Part shown: piece by piece, positions 1 through 12,034 of the stretch
Position numbering within the stretch: position 1 is the first letter of the stretch
Layout of the letters: every line of letters starts with the position of its first letter
DNA from: Siphonodentalium dalli
Taxonomy: Eukaryota; Mollusca; Scaphopoda; Gadilida; Siphonodentaliidae
Direction of reading: 5' to 3'
Assembly: GCA_032622095.1 (NCBI GenBank)
Contig: CP136061.1
Span: 51,597,762 to 51,661,761, forward strand
Length of the DNA: 64,000 nt
The notes under the pieces: model-generated
The model's database searches: none
What the model was told of the DNA's origin: nothing
The model's input: only the letters and a program-made list of their open reading frames with translations
Translations under genes and position numbers: made by a program

Positions 1-895
1 AAGCCAGTACCCGGTTCGGAACCATATGGTTAATTCTATTCAGCCATATAAATGCCACACGTCCCTCACAAAGGAGAGGAGCCATAAACAGATTACGTTA
101 TGTAACTGAGTGGTACCCGAAGGAAAAAGATTCCCTTTTACTGGTGCAGGAATTTGAAATTCCAGAATCGTAACATTGATGAGAGCTGAATTAAAACAAA
201 CGCGCCGATTTATACTGACACAACAGTTATATCATAATGAGATCGCACCATTGAAGCAAATAGCGAATACATGATTAATTATCGGCTCGGACAGAAGCAG
301 GGGTATCAAATCTCGCAAAATCCTCGCAAAATCCGCGCATGTGCGAATTGCGCATTAACTGAGACCGTATTGGGAGTAGTGACCTGACCACAGGTGGGCA
401 ATTCCACGGTTTTGGATGTACTCTTCGGACAACATATTTGGCTGAATCTTTTACGCTGGGGCGAATATCTGTACCTACTAGTATTTTATTCTAAAATGTT
501 GAATTATGCTCAATCTTTTAGAAATAATAATATTCAGTTTTTGTGTATAATACTGTATTTCTATAATGTTTGTGGGTGCCTTCAATGGTCGGTGTCGGAC
601 GTACTCATACTCGTACCCTACCATCACTATCGGGTGTATTTTTAGGAAAATATCAAAATACCAAAAATCACTCTACTGATAAGGGTTAATAACAGATTGA
701 ACTTAATTTATCAATAGAATAATTACATGTATATATTTTGAAACCGAATTATTTTGTACGAATCATAATTAGTGATCTTTTTTGATAATCTCACTCTTTT
801 ATTGCTTGATACCGTACTTGTAAAATAGTCCTTCTATAAACTTGCCCAGACTAGGAAATAGACCGATTTATCTATTTTAACTCGAACGATCTAAT
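1..895. other. no gene seen; AT-rich flank
   Basis: I see no exon, RNA gene or recognisable element here. The only open frame above 80 codons (394-645) starts at GTG, has no domain signature and is not bounded by convincing splice sites. If the SAM gene at 1039-1129 (minus strand) is real, its later exons should lie here or beyond the left edge; I could not recognise them. Confidence 0.5.
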
Positions 896-963
896 TTACA
901 TCGGTTTGTGGATCTCCAAGACATATTGTCTGAGTGTCGAACACACTCCTCTGGTCGCCGAGT
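896..963 (-). CDS. possible terminal exon following the SAM exon
   Basis: On the minus strand a GTTTTCAG acceptor (AG at 965-964) is followed by two bases and an in-phase frame of 22 codons ending in TAA at 898-896. The phase matches the donor at 1038, and the intron would be 75 bp. The tail contains TRGVCSTLRQYVLEIHKP, which could be the last helix of a SAM domain. The middle of the domain would be missing, however, so an exon may be absent or this may be a decayed copy. Confidence 0.25.
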
Positions 964-1038
964 CTGAAAACAGTGAAATCATAGTAAAATTAAAAACTGC
1001 CCGAAATTGGCGAAAAGAAATAATGATATAAGACATAC

Positions 1039-1129
1039 CTTTAAATGAATCAACTAATTCCTCCAAACCGCAGTCAGTGAGCCAATTACACACATCCGCC
1101 AAAGTCCATTTGTCCACAAGGACCGCCAT
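1039..1129 (-). CDS. exon encoding the N-terminal half of a SAM domain
   Basis: Read on the minus strand from the ATG at 1129, 30 codons are followed by an AAAG|GTATGT splice donor (GT at 1038-1037), leaving one base of a split codon (phase 1). The peptide contains DKWTLADVCNWLTDCGLEEL followed by VDSFK. This is the start of a sterile alpha motif: W-x3-DVCxWL-x3-GLxEL-x3-F, helices 1 and 2. SAM domains mediate protein-protein and sometimes RNA contacts in signalling and scaffold proteins, but the parent protein cannot be named from half a domain. The frame stays open upstream of this ATG to about 1252, so the start is a choice, not a proof. A possible next exon is listed at 896-963. The exon lies next to the left arm of an inverted-repeat element (1195-1296), which may have replaced the promoter region. 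Confidence 0.55.
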
Positions 1130-1194
1130 TGATGGTATTGTTTTCCGTCCGGATGATTTGAAAACAAAGACAGAAGTGCGAATGGCGCTGCGAT

Positions 1195-2276
1195 CCCACA
1201 AATGCATATATTGACTATTGTCATGGAATGTCTCAGTATTCCAAATTTCCAATTTATATACAGGTACCCGCTTCGAAATTACTGTCCGCTTAGTCCCAAA
1301 AAATTAAATCGTTAGTCGCTAAATATATGTCCGCTTAGTCGTGATTCAACTGAAGAGTACCATCCACAAATTATTGTTGAAAAAACACTTTTTCGCAGAT
1401 TACATAATTATGCTCTTCATTATATTTTTGCGTGGCGATGACGGTTATCGATCTTTATATTTCCCCGGCAACAACATGGTCTTTAAGTGGTGTCTTATAC
1501 ACGCGACAATGAAGCTGATATCCAATCCTGAAGTCTGACGATGGTCAGTTCTTGATATTTCTTTATCACAATAGACTAATTAATGTGTCATTCAAACGTA
1601 AATTGACGATTAAGGCAGAAGAAAATATATTCATAAAAATTATCCAAAGAAAAACAATCAGGAGGGGACTAAAACGGGTATATGGGGTGTATATACATAT
1701 ATAGCCATTTGTAACTGCAGCCCTGGTTGGGGATGACATTGTAGCTTATACGGTACTGAAATTATTTCCTTATAAATACTTTGATCAATGAACTTACATG
1801 CGATCTGAGGGAATATTTAAGATAATATAAGATTGCCACTTCAATGACATCAAATTCATTACCGACTTTCCGTGAACATACTGTTAGTTATATTGTATTA
1901 TTCTAAAATCAAGTGCATGTAGGTATGTACCGGGAATAAGAGTCTATTAATTATGATTATTATGATTATGACTATGTTGTTTGGAGAAAAAATGAGCAAA
2001 ATGTGTTCGGTAACAAAACTAAAACAGCATACGCTTTGCAACAGAGAAAATGTAGGCCAGATGTGTCAATTTTGGCGAAAGGCAGCCAACGAAATAACGC
2101 AGTTCGACTCTGGGGTGAACACCAATAACTGTCCGACGGGTCTTGTCGATCGCGACTAAATTTCGGGGTGTACAGGACTAACCGGACAGTAATTTCGAAG
2201 CGGGTACCTGTATATAAATTGGAAATTTGGAATACTGAGACATTTCATGACAATACTCAATATATGCATTTGTGGG
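1195..2276. mobile_element. inverted-repeat-bounded element
   Basis: About 100 bp at 1195-1296 recur as the reverse complement at 2175-2276 with few mismatches, including the motif ACTGTCCG followed by TTAGTCC at the inner edge. The 880 bp between the arms hold no recognisable coding sequence. No clear target duplication is visible outside the arms. It may be a foldback-type non-autonomous element, or two oppositely oriented copies of one repeat. Confidence 0.5.
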
Positions 2277-2636
2277 AGGAGTACAGGCGCTTCGATCGGT
2301 ATAATGGTTGTGGCGAAAAGTTGTTGAGATGATTGTGAAAATTGACATTTTCTTGGATATTTTGTGGAAGAAATCGTCGCGCGGCGATGATTAAATTGCA
2401 TTTTTTCCACGATAAAGCACTGACAAGTGATTCTAACTGATCGCCGCGGGTAGAATATTAGTGACGAAATATTCACTTACCTTAAACTGTTCAGAATTGG
2501 TGTCTAAATGTGTTTATTAGAAGACAAAAATGTGTCAGAATGTGTCTGCAAACTTTGACAACACAAATTCCTCGCCTCGAACTCTACGACTTCCGGTTTT
2601 CGTTTGTGTCCGTTGATCCACTGTGTATATAGCGTA
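2277..2636. other. no gene seen
   Basis: The stretch between the inverted-repeat element and the minus-strand Helitron has no recognisable exon or repeat boundary. It holds overlapping minus-strand frames without domain features. Confidence 0.4.
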
Positions 2637-5052
2637 CTAGCAGGGTTACCCGGCGTTGCCCAGGTTAAAGTGATGTGAAACCCTCTGCATATTGTGGATA
2701 TATGGTGGGAATAAAGGATACTCTTGTTCAAAGCGTTACACATATTCTCATAAATTATATATCCAAATAGCATCACAATACATAATTCTTACACTCGGAA
2801 TATAAGTAGTAGCTCACCTTGTCGGATCGGAGCGATTGTCATTTTGTTTATCGCGATTAATCCGTCCCACAGTAAAGAACTATGTATTTATTTACAACTG
2901 CGTTTACTTCAGACGTTATAACATGAACATCATAAACACATTAGCTCGCAAAAATAAAATACGACAATTGGGTTTTGCATAGAGATGTATCAATCAATCT
3001 GGTGGGTTTGACTAAGATTTTGAGAACACCTGGTTATCATATCTCCATGGAGATGCAGATGTTTCAAAGACATGCCCAGGTGCTCCTCTGTTCTTGGTGC
3101 TATCATGATATACATGTACTGGCTAATTATTCTGAGCTTAAAATAAACGTTGCTATGCAACAGAGCGAGATTTTGAATTGTTTATGTTGTTAGACGATGA
3201 GTCTGTTCTAAAACATGAAAGATATCCTCTGTATATTGGGCAGATATAACCTTGTCAGATGTCAGTATTGGAGGATCATGAAAAGTCATGTGCCACTGAC
3301 TCCGTTTTTCTTTTATCTCGGAAGAAATTATATTTGCGGCACACTGTGACCACTATTGTTGAACAGGCCTTCTATACATTTCCACATCTCTTGTCACTTT
3401 TTGTGGAATGGGGCAGACTCAAATTCAATTGTGTTATAATATTAACATGAGCTATTCTAATAGTTTAACATGCACCATTATCTTCCTCGTAAAAAGTTAC
3501 CACTGTTAGAACGCCTTGGTGCCATCTCGATTGTACCCCGTGAAGTTATATATAGAACACATACAGAGAGACATAATTTTGCAAATATATCTAGGCACCA
3601 AATGTGACGTTTTTAACACGAAGGATTTGATTCCTCGTATCATTTGAGAAGAACCTGTATGAATTTGATGTTAATTGGTACAAAACATATTTCTATTAGT
3701 TTTGGTGACCCGCCCGTCCCTATTTCGGACTCAAGCGGCGCCACATTTGACATCATTAAACCACAAACTTAGACTCATTATGGAGATGAATAAATATAAA
3801 ATTGTTGAAAATTGGCGAGTATACAAATTCGTATCAAATTTAGGGCCCCAATATCTCTCACCCAAACGGCACAAATTTAGCGTATGTAAACCACACGATT
3901 AGATTCCTCGAATCATGGAGAAGAATATGTATCAGTCTGGTGGAAATCGGCGCTAAACATATTGTTTTATCAATTTTTGTGTCTCTCTCATAAATCTGTA
4001 AACCACACAATTAGACTCCTGATATCATGGAGATGATTATTTATAAGGTTGGTGCTAATCGGCGACTAAACATTTTTTTTATAAACACACCCCACACCAT
4101 ATATCACACAAACAGCACCACTATGGCATCTTTAATTCACATGATTTGATTCATCGTATCATGGAAAAGAATGTGTATCAATTTGGTGAAAATTGGCGCT
4201 AAAATTATTGTGTATCAATTCTGGTGCCCCACTCCTTTTCAGTGCACCCCTGGCTCGAATGACGACACTTTTAACAATTTTAAGCCACACCATTAGACTC
4301 CTCATACCATGTGGATGATTTTGTATAAGTTTGGTATCAATCGGTGACTAAACCAATTATCAAATTTAGTGCCTACCCCCACCCCATCTCACACCCAAAC
4401 GACACCGATTTGGCGTCTTTAAATCACACAATAATATTCCTTGTATCATGGAAAAGAATGTGCATCAATTTGGTGGAAATCGGCGCTAAAATTAATGTTA
4501 TCAATTTTGGTGCCCCTCTCTCATTCCGTGCATCCCTGACGCGAATGGCGCCACGTTTGACATATCTAAACAACACCATCAGATTCCTCATATCATGGGA
4601 ATGATTATATAAAAGTTTCGTGGCAATCGGCGGCAAACAATTTTTCTGCCCCTTCCCCTTACTGTCCCTGACAACAGCGTCACTTTAGAAAATTCTAACT
4701 CGCACCATTATCTTTCTCGTAAAAAGTTACCCCTAGTAGACCCGTTTGGTGCCATCTAGATGGTCCCTCTGCGCTAAACTTAGTTTATCAATTTTGGTGC
4801 CCCTCTCCCCTTCCGTGCATTCCTGACTCGAACGGCGCCACTTTTGACATATTTAAACCACACCACCAGATTCCTTATTTCATGGGGATGATTATATATA
4901 AGTTTCGTGGCAATCGGCGACAAATTTTTTTTCTGCTCTCTTTCTCGTAAAAAGTTACCCCTAGTAGACCCCTTTGGTGCCATCTAGATGGTCCCTGTGA
5001 ATTTCTATAGAACACAGACTGACAGACAGACATTCGCAAATATAGATATAGA
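2637..5052 (-). mobile_element. non-autonomous Helitron (minus strand)
   Basis: This is an inverted relative of the Helitron at 44801-47873. Read on the minus strand it begins TCTATATCTATATTTGCG directly after an A (position 5053 complement). It ends in CTAG (2640-2637) followed by T, preceded by a GC-rich hairpin (CCTGG/CCGGG around GCAACG). TC...CTRR ends, a 3' subterminal hairpin and insertion between A and T are the Helitron hallmarks. The interior is a run of degenerate 120-200-bp modules around CGCCGATTNCCACCAAACTT and ATCATCCCCATGATATGAGG. No Rep or helicase coding sequence remains. It is 2416 bp against 3073 bp for the other copy and differs by internal deletions. A small internal stretch near 3500-3600 resembles the inner end region of the other copy at 46190-46260. 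Confidence 0.8.
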
Positions 5053-5482
5053 TAATACCAGTCAAGCAGTAACATATAATATAAGTGTATTTTATTTGCA
5101 GTGTATTTGTGTGAACTGTTTTATGTTTATATATTCGTTACTTGTGTTATTATTGACGAATACAGTTTATACAAAATAGGAGCTATGGGGTTATAACTTA
5201 TAACGTATATTGCGTGCCGGTTGACTTTTTTGCAGGATCTATGTATTTGCGGATGTTTCTTCGCCGATGTCTTTGTTGCAGTGTGTAACTTTTATGATCG
5301 CGTAAATAGGTTTCGATATTTAGGTGTGAACAATGGCTGGGCGTGGCGAATGGTGTGGCGAATGAGAAACTTGCAGTGGTAAGCCGTAGTTGTTGTAATA
5401 ATTTGAAGGATTAGTCGTGTTAAAGGAATTCTGAGGTGGTCCATTCATGAAACCAATATACTTTATATTATAATTTATATAT
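5053..5482. other. no gene seen
   Basis: AT-rich sequence between the Helitron and the candidate secreted-protein frame. A TATA-like run (5461-5482) directly precedes the ATG at 5483, but no defined promoter can be claimed. Confidence 0.4.
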
Positions 5483-5818
5483 ATGCCTCATAATATGATC
5501 TTGAGAGAGTTACCATTTCTGACTATGGTTTTCTTGTTTTTTGTTGTTAGTCATGTAATGGAGACCAATGAAATTCAATATCCGACCAGCTGTAACATAA
5601 ATGATGCACAGTGCGGTCATATGACTCACCGTATTTGTTGTGAAACCATTACCAGGATGTGCACTATGTACCATTCGATAAAAACTCGTCTTTATCTGGT
5701 TGAATCTGATGATCAACCACAAAGCATCTCCCGCGAAACGGAATGCACGGGGCATGACAGCGTGCACACCTTCGCACGATTTCAGAATACAGACACGTGG
5801 GGACGGGGAAGGGGTTGA
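5483..5818 (+). CDS. candidate small secreted cysteine-containing protein
   Basis: An intron-less frame of 111 codons starts at ATG 5483; the internal ATG at 5495 gives a better signal peptide. Residues 5-26 (from MILRELPFLTMVFLFFVV) form a hydrophobic signal-like or membrane segment. They are followed by a cysteine cluster with spacing C-x6-C-x7-CC-x6-C and one more cysteine about 40 residues on. Such spacing is seen in several knottin-like or colipase/prokineticin-like secreted proteins, but I cannot assign a family. The last 20 residues are rich in Gly, Arg and Thr. A 140-codon frame lies antisense over the same bases (5510-5932) and lacks such features. The frame could still be chance or one exon of a larger gene. 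No polyadenylation signal was identified with confidence. Confidence 0.35.
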   Translation: MPHNMILRELPFLTMVFLFFVVSHVMETNEIQYPTSCNINDAQCGHMTHRICCETITRMCTMYHSIKTRLYLVESDDQPQSISRETECTGHDSVHTFARFQNTDTWGRGRG

Positions 5819-8210
5819 GTTGAACGTGGTTTCCATCTCAGAATTATGAAAAATTGTGTATCTTTTCAAGGGTACAATTACTGACAACGACATAATTATT
5901 ATAAAACTCGATTTGAAGACAACAACTACCATTTATGTGAAGAAAAAAGACCAATTTGAAGATTTTGGTATAATTTGTATTTGTCTATAAAGGGTAATAA
6001 AGCGGTTTATTCCTGCAAACTCTTTTAATCGAAATGGCATTTTGCCTTGATTTGGATAGAGAGTGCCAACAACCAGTTAATAGCCGTTGTGCTTGATCTC
6101 CTCCCATGGCGCCCGATGCGTGAATATTACTATAAACGAGCATCAATATTTTTATAACGCAACAACCCAATTATTGAAAACTCCCTAGAGTCCCTAGTAG
6201 GGAGTCCCTACCACTGTCATCGTTTCACGACTACGTCTGTCCCCTACTGTCCTCTAGTTTCTCATTCCCCACTCCCTCTCTCTGCCTCCTGCTATCCATA
6301 AAAATATCGTCACCCTTTTTTCCATCCCTAACTCAAATTCAGTTATTTTTCTCCATTTCTCCTAACACCATTATTGCCAACCCTTCCCGTCTGATCAATA
6401 CCCCCCACTCACTTATTGGGGAAGGGGCATGTCGCCAAAGAGGAGAAGACTTCATATAAGCCCTCGGGCTTGTTGTCTAATCCTCGTTTCCATACATTAA
6501 CTCTTCTATTTTGCATATATGTCTCATCTGTGTTTTATGTTATTAATTGTTCGGATTTGGAAATAAAAGTATGTTTACACTTACAACATAGAGGTATCCA
6601 TCTTACTACGCTGCGTATGCACATTCAGTTTCTGTTCTAAAAACAGCACATAAACCGTTCCATAAGTGATAGACCATTTTTAAAGGCACGGACGACGTTC
6701 GTTGCAGAAATATTCATATTTGTTCAAATCGCCATCAAACGAAGGAATATTAAAATATATATAGTTTTGTTCATATGCCAAACATAATTAGCGCGTGAAT
6801 AGTGTATTGTCGACAAGACGTACGATGGTGTACGTAAACAAGAGCCTGATCGTGTTACATAGATGTTGCTTCTGTTTACATAACACAGCGCAATTATATT
6901 GGTTAATCACACACAAATGATATAAACGCTCTTTATTATTTCCATATCAGGAAAACAGAAACAAAGAACGCTCTTTATGTTTACCATATCCGGATCTAAA
7001 CAAAACCCAGGTTCTATAACATTTTTTGCTTTTGTTTACATAACAAAGGGGAAAAAATTGACAATAACATACTGTGCCATATTTCTGATTGGTACAAGAA
7101 CAACGTCTGTCTATATGTTACTATTCTCCCTGTTTGTGTGGGTTTTTGACGGAGGTGAATATTTTAACAGCATACCCACCGCGAACGCCGCCCGTATCTT
7201 TAATTGATATTATAATAAACAACTGCATTAGCACTGGGGTTTGTTGTCATTATCAAATAATTATCTTTAACTGCACACGGTATATTTGAGAGTCGATGAC
7301 TTCCCTACCTTGAGGGGTATATATTTCCACAAAGTTTTACATGCTTTGCTGGAGTCAGCATATAGTATATTACCATTGCTTAATGGGTTCTGAATACAAA
7401 TTTTCCAGGTTGAAATATAATTCAGAAGTTAGGGAAAATACGATTGGGAACAAACGCACGTGAAGACTTAGAGATGAGTAATGATTTTGCAACAGAGTTC
7501 ACAGGTAAATATATACACAAGTGGAGCTCACGTACCGTTTTATAGTCTCACCCCCTTGCGAGATCACCACTTGATATCACGCATGCACCCATGTCGATAC
7601 GTGTACGTGAACGTGAATGGTCAAGTATAAAGACAATTACGGCTAGATATTGTACATCTTCGATGTAAAGGTCTGCCATATTGAAATTCAATAAATCGCT
7701 GCATGATTTACTCAAAATCTACGCATTTTGCATAAGTGTGTTATTGCAAGGAGAGTCAGATGTGTCAGAAAAAAAGTTAGACTGCGGATGTCACACATTC
7801 AAGACACCGCGGTAGGCCTACGTGCATTTTACGAAAAAATTTATATAAGGTTTGATTGTGGGATTCTTTTCCACGACAGATCTGCATGGACACATTATAA
7901 GTGTTGTGGTGGATTGACGATGACATGGTGTTACATTACCGGCTTGAATGTATGTTCAACCGAGTCGCGACGCACATTTGCTATTCCATATTGTTCAGCT
8001 CTTGGTTCCACACACGTTAAAAAGATGACACGAAATATGTTTTTCCTCCAAACTTTTTTAACGAACTGCAAATGTGGCTATATAGTTCATAACAAGTTCC
8101 ATCGACAATTTACCGTGTTTGTTGGTCGTGGTGCCTGGAAAAGATGCATAGATGTATTTAATCTGTGAATTTATGTACGTTACATCACGATAATTACCTC
8201 TTTTTGTCAG
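5819..8210. other. intergenic or intronic, mostly unassigned
   Basis: I see no exon here that I can support. A C/T-rich stretch lies at 6180-6400. The segment 7124-7207 resembles 14777-14860 (shared TACCCACC...CCGT and flanking words), which suggests an old dispersed repeat. A 146-codon frame at 7728-8168 has no hydrophobic leader, domain or conserved pattern and stops before the chitin-binding exon. It is more likely a chance frame within an intron. Confidence 0.4.
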
Positions 8211-8435
8211 AGAGTTGCAGCGTGATCAATTATCCCTGCAAGATAGGAGCCTGGTTTCCGGACCCGTGCGACTGTACTAAATATTTCAATTGCTACCACA
8301 AGGAGATCATAGGGCACGCATGCTCAGATGGCACCGGGTGGGATCACAACTCATACATCTGCGATACCATCAAGAACATTCACTTCAATGGGGTCTGCGA
8401 TACAACCAAACCATGGACCAGATGCAGTCAGACAG
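8211..8435 (+). CDS. chitin-binding type-2 (CBM14) domain exon
   Basis: A polypyrimidine-plus-AG acceptor (CTCTTTTTGTCAG, AG at 8209-8210) and an ACAG|GTATGT donor (GT at 8436-8437) bound a 225-bp exon that is phase 1 at both ends, as in shuffled extracellular domains. The 75 residues carry the CBM14/peritrophin-A cysteine pattern. It includes WFPDPCDCTKYFNC, then HxC, a GTGWDHNSYIC segment, and two further cysteines after about 11 and 8 residues. The family binds chitin in secreted proteins such as peritrophins, chitinases and shell or cuticle matrix proteins. The signal peptide and neighbouring exons are not identified; a second probable CBM14 exon lies 570 bp downstream on the same strand. 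This is the best-supported coding segment in the window. Confidence 0.85.
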
Positions 8436-9006
8436 GTATGTTATCTTGAATATCTATACATTATTTATAAAAAGTTTCTTGGAGTATTGAAATATTGAAC
8501 ATTCATGTAAGTACAGAGGCGATTATAGTATTATCGCTTGCGAATGGTTCGAGGGACCACATTGGGCGAACGGTACGCAAACAAACCGGATCGGGTCTGC
8601 CAACACAGACAACCATATATACACGTACATGATACATTCTGAGGTGTACACTTCACACTTACGTTTAAAGGCACGGTTATGTTATCTTTATTGGGATGAT
8701 TGTCGATACAGTACGAGCTGCATAAAAGAAAATTACTCGATCTTAGCACACTGGTGAATCTTCCCAAAAGCCACATAGCGGCTCTTAATATATTTGTATT
8801 CAACTTCCACGGCAACAGGCTGTTTGGTCGCCCAATTGAGGACTTTCTGAGACATAACGGATATTCTCAAAGAAATCGATATGAATTACTACCTTACAAC
8901 TTTCACAGAAACAGGTGTTTTCCCGTCTCATGCGGCTTGGAATGGGATGATTGGGGATTGCGTTGCTGTACATTATACCCTAAGCTTCCTATTCAATGTG
9001 AAGCAG

Positions 9007-9201
9007 ATGTTCACTCATCGTGGAGACTCTGGGAATTGTGCCTCAATGTACCCGATTACTATCCTGTGTGCATCAAAATGGCGAACATTGTTTTGCAAAA
9101 ACCACGTACAATAATGATGCTACTTGTATTCATTGCCATAATTCATTCCTTAACCTTCCTACCCATATGTATATCATGATTGCATGTCAGAATTTGCACA
9201 G
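9007..9201 (+). CDS. probable second CBM14 exon, possibly decayed
   Basis: The frame reading CTRLLSC, then HQNGEHC, then KTTYNNDATC aligns with the core of the upstream exon (CTKYFNC...HAC...GWDHNSYIC). It keeps the C-T-[KR]-x3-C, the His-x-Cys and the aromatic-Asn/Asp before the next cysteine. A candidate acceptor (GAAGCAG, AG at 9005-9006) and a donor (ACAG|GTGACG, GT at 9202-9203) give a 195-bp exon that is phase 2 at both ends. That does not match the phase-1 donor at 8436. So an intervening exon, a different splice site or pseudogene decay is needed. A stop codon lies just upstream in frame, consistent with an exon edge. A longer frame (8700-9179) overlaps it in another phase but lacks this pattern. 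Confidence 0.45.
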
Positions 9202-9665
9202 GTGACGATGAATTGCATTTTGTTATGCAATAATTGACAGACATGTCGAGATAGAAACATTCGCGCTCCCAGATAGCCTCAACAAAAACACATTTCTAGC
9301 CTATTGCTTTGGTGTGTGTATCCCACTACAGATACATTTTTTCTGCAACGAGAATCTCTTATTAAAGCGATGTGTTCGCTTCATTTGTTTCCTCTGCTCG
9401 CAATATAAGGTACACCCTAAATCTAGTTGGATGAACGTTGTATACAACTCGTTGGTGCGAATTTGTGGTGTACTTATTATCCAACAGTTTAGTACGATGT
9501 ACACAACTGATTGCGTGAACTGTCGTCTGTGGTATTACTTTCATACCACATTGAATAAAACCGCCACCTGACCGGGTCATCCAATAGCAGCGCGTTTCCG
9601 GTGCGGACGAGAATGCGAGCTTTTGGCTCCAAATATTTCAAAACAAGATGGACGACTGGAAAACG

Positions 9666-10671
9666 GGGCAATACGTCGTGGATAGCTTTGCCGGTATAGT
9701 ATACCTTTGTTATAAATATTCTTTGTACGATACACTGATTATGTACGATTTATGTATTGAGTGTACACTGTATTTTGTCACTGTTGGTTTAACAATATGA
9801 TACCGTTGGTTTGCCTACGGTATTATACCGTTGCTAGTTTTGACGGCCAAGTACCGTTGCACAAACACGAGGTATGGATAGGATCACCTCCCTTGTGAGG
9901 TTCGCAATGCATCTCGGGTAAATTCGCCATTAATTGATGTCTCAGTGTCTGTCTCCGTCATTCGCGGGAGATTTGTTTTATAATTTAGTAGGCCTACTTT
10001 TTAATATGTTTCAACAGCTTGGGACAGGTTCCAAGCCGTTTAAATAGCACTAACGGTCTACCGAACGGGCTAAAGAAAGTGTAAACAAGCCCTATTTAAC
10101 CACTTGCGATGTTTTAATAGCGACCGCGAAAATAGGTCACCTAGTAAAATTGGTTTGCACTGCAGTCATTCACTCTATAAGTATTAGTTATAACGGATCA
10201 CTTTTCACATTTTCGCTAGTTTCTCTACTAATAAACGAATCAAAGTAATTATTTTTGTTGGATCTTCTAGTCAGCTATACTACTACTTTGTACTGTTATT
10301 TCAACAGTATCCTACCGTGTATTCCAACAGTACAATGTATCAACGGTATACTGTTATTTCAACAGTATCCTACCGTTTACTTCAACAGTACAATGTATCA
10401 ACGGTATACTGTTATTTCGACAGGGATTGTACTGGCAACTAAGTTGACGGTGCATTACCGTAGTTATAACGTTATTAAATTTTACAGTGTATATTTATTT
10501 ATATTTGCCAAATTTTGAAGTTTACAAATTAAAACAAATGATGACGGCACCAATTTGACTAAAGTAGTACACTCATACACTCAACACATAAAGCCTACAT
10601 AATCAGTGTATCGTACAATAATTATAACAAAGGTATACTATACCGGCAACGCTATCCACGACATATTGCCC
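9666..10671. mobile_element. inner long inverted-repeat element
   Basis: The word GGGCAATACGTCGTGGATAG at the left and the matching TCCACGAC...TATTGCCC at the right continue as inverted arms of roughly 100 bp. Their inner parts are TTTGCCGGTATAGTATACCT and the reverse complement, then further matches to about 9770 and 10560. The element lies inside the TA-flanked element. The centre carries a 58-bp tandem repeat. No coding sequence is seen. Confidence 0.6.
10292..10440. repeat. 58-bp tandem repeat of palindromic words
   Basis: The word ACTGTTATTTCAACAGT starts at 10292, 10350 and (variant) 10408, so the period is 58 bp with about 2.5 copies. Each unit also holds ACCGT and CAACGGT. The words are themselves near-palindromic (ACTGTT/AACAGT). 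Confidence 0.7.
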
Positions 10672-10987
10672 AATTTTACTTTCCAATCAACGTTGGGTAA
10701 ACTTTCCAATCAACAAATGTCATCCAACTCTACCCAACACCCAACAGTTCAATAAACGTAGATAGGTGCTGTGGGCAATTAACGTTGATTGAGTGTTGTG
10801 TGAAATTTCACCCAACACGTTGTATAATTAACATACAACCGTTGGTAGTAAATATATATGCAACGTTGTGTAAAAGTGTATCCAACAAAATTGTCATGCA
10901 ACTTTTCACACAACGTAGATAGGTGTTGTGGGCATACAACGGTTGATTGACTGTTGGATAACTTCTTATCCAACTCGATTTAGGGTG

Positions 10988-12034
10988 TATATATATATAT
11001 ATATACATGTATACCCGCAGCATATAAATGAACACCTCTGAATGGCGATCAATTATCTGCATGGATACGTTTTATCGTGGTTAAATATATCCTACCCATT
11101 AAGTATGTTGGCGTTTAATACCAAAATGCGTCTGTTGACCATTGTTCACTATACTGGCAGTATAATTACACTGACATTTAGCAAATTTGTTTCACACGCC
11201 TAGCTTCTGAGCTTGTATTAACAAATTATATTTAACATAATTTTGTTGTATATATATTTGTATTATATGTAATCTCCGTTGAGGTGGAGTAATAAAGTAC
11301 ACTCTTGTGAATAATGTGTAGGTTTTCTACACAAAATGTGTAGCCCTGCTACACAATCATTATTCAATTTTGATCTTAAACATATTTGTGTAGTATATGT
11401 GTAGTTTCATATTCGTACACAAATTGTGTAACAATGTTTACACATAAATGGGTAAATTTATACACATTTATACACAACTGTGTGCATAAAATCTAGACAT
11501 ATCCCTTACACATGTTGTGTAGGTTCCTACACACAAAGTTCATAGACAAGAAATGTAAGTTCAGTAGTCCGACCTGTGGGTATAGTATTAAAGATATATG
11601 CAGATCTATATGTTAAATCTTTCATGGTGTACAGTGGTATGTAGTATTTTGTTATGTACTGTGTGAGTTTTTGTTTTAAATGAACAAACCAGGGTCGTGG
11701 CGTGATTGTATAATATTTGTATTATTACAAGAATCATAACAAGGGTCTAAGGGCAGTAATCGCCATGACAGTTTCAACAAATACATCCTCGTATATTATT
11801 AATACTATACACACAAATCGGAATTCTGAACTTACAATCCTTGTCTACGATCTCTGTAGATTGCATTCCGAAAAAAATTCTCAAACAATATGGCCGTCAT
11901 GCAGCAGAAGATATGAATCTGAAAGTACCGCAATGCGCATGCTCTACGTTTTTACACAATTGTGCGTAAACAGATTGATGTGTGTATTAATCCTGTTTAC
12001 ACATTCCATGCATGATCGTTTCTACACATTAGTT
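10988..12034. repeat. region rich in TGTGTAG/CTACACA words
   Basis: A (TA)n run at 10988-11008 is followed by AT-rich sequence. From 11310 to 11540, and again at 11940-12030, the word TGTGTA and its reverse complement TACACA recur more than fifteen times in alternating orientation. The outermost parts (around 11310 and 12030) share an inverted TAATGTGTAG. This could be a transposon with subterminal binding-site repeats whose ends are degraded; I could not fix its borders. Confidence 0.4.

Larger units (their letters stand above)
9413..10987. mobile_element. TA-flanked inverted-repeat DNA element
   Basis: The left end CACCCTAAATCTAGTTGGAT (from 9413) and the reverse complement of the right end CACCCTAAATCGAGTTGGAT (to 10987) match at 19 of 20 bases. 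Both are flanked by TA (9411-9412, 10988-10989). Just inside the ends lie many short motifs of the form CAACGTTG/CCAACAGT in both orientations (9430-9500, 10680-10970). There is no transposase frame. The element at 61094-61852 shares the TA|CACCC ends. The superfamily is not assigned. Confidence 0.65.

Noticed and set aside
5510-5932. 140-codon minus-strand frame over the candidate secreted protein
   Set aside because: Starts with valine-rich AT-driven sequence and has no domain features; treated as antisense shadow.
7728-8168. 146-codon frame just upstream of the CBM14 exon
   Set aside because: No signal peptide, no cysteine spacing of a known family, and a stop before the exon. The splice acceptor at 8209 places it in an intron.
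8700-9179. 159-codon frame overlapping the second CBM14 candidate
   Set aside because: Longer but without any recognisable pattern; the CBM14-like cysteine pattern is in a different phase of the same bases.
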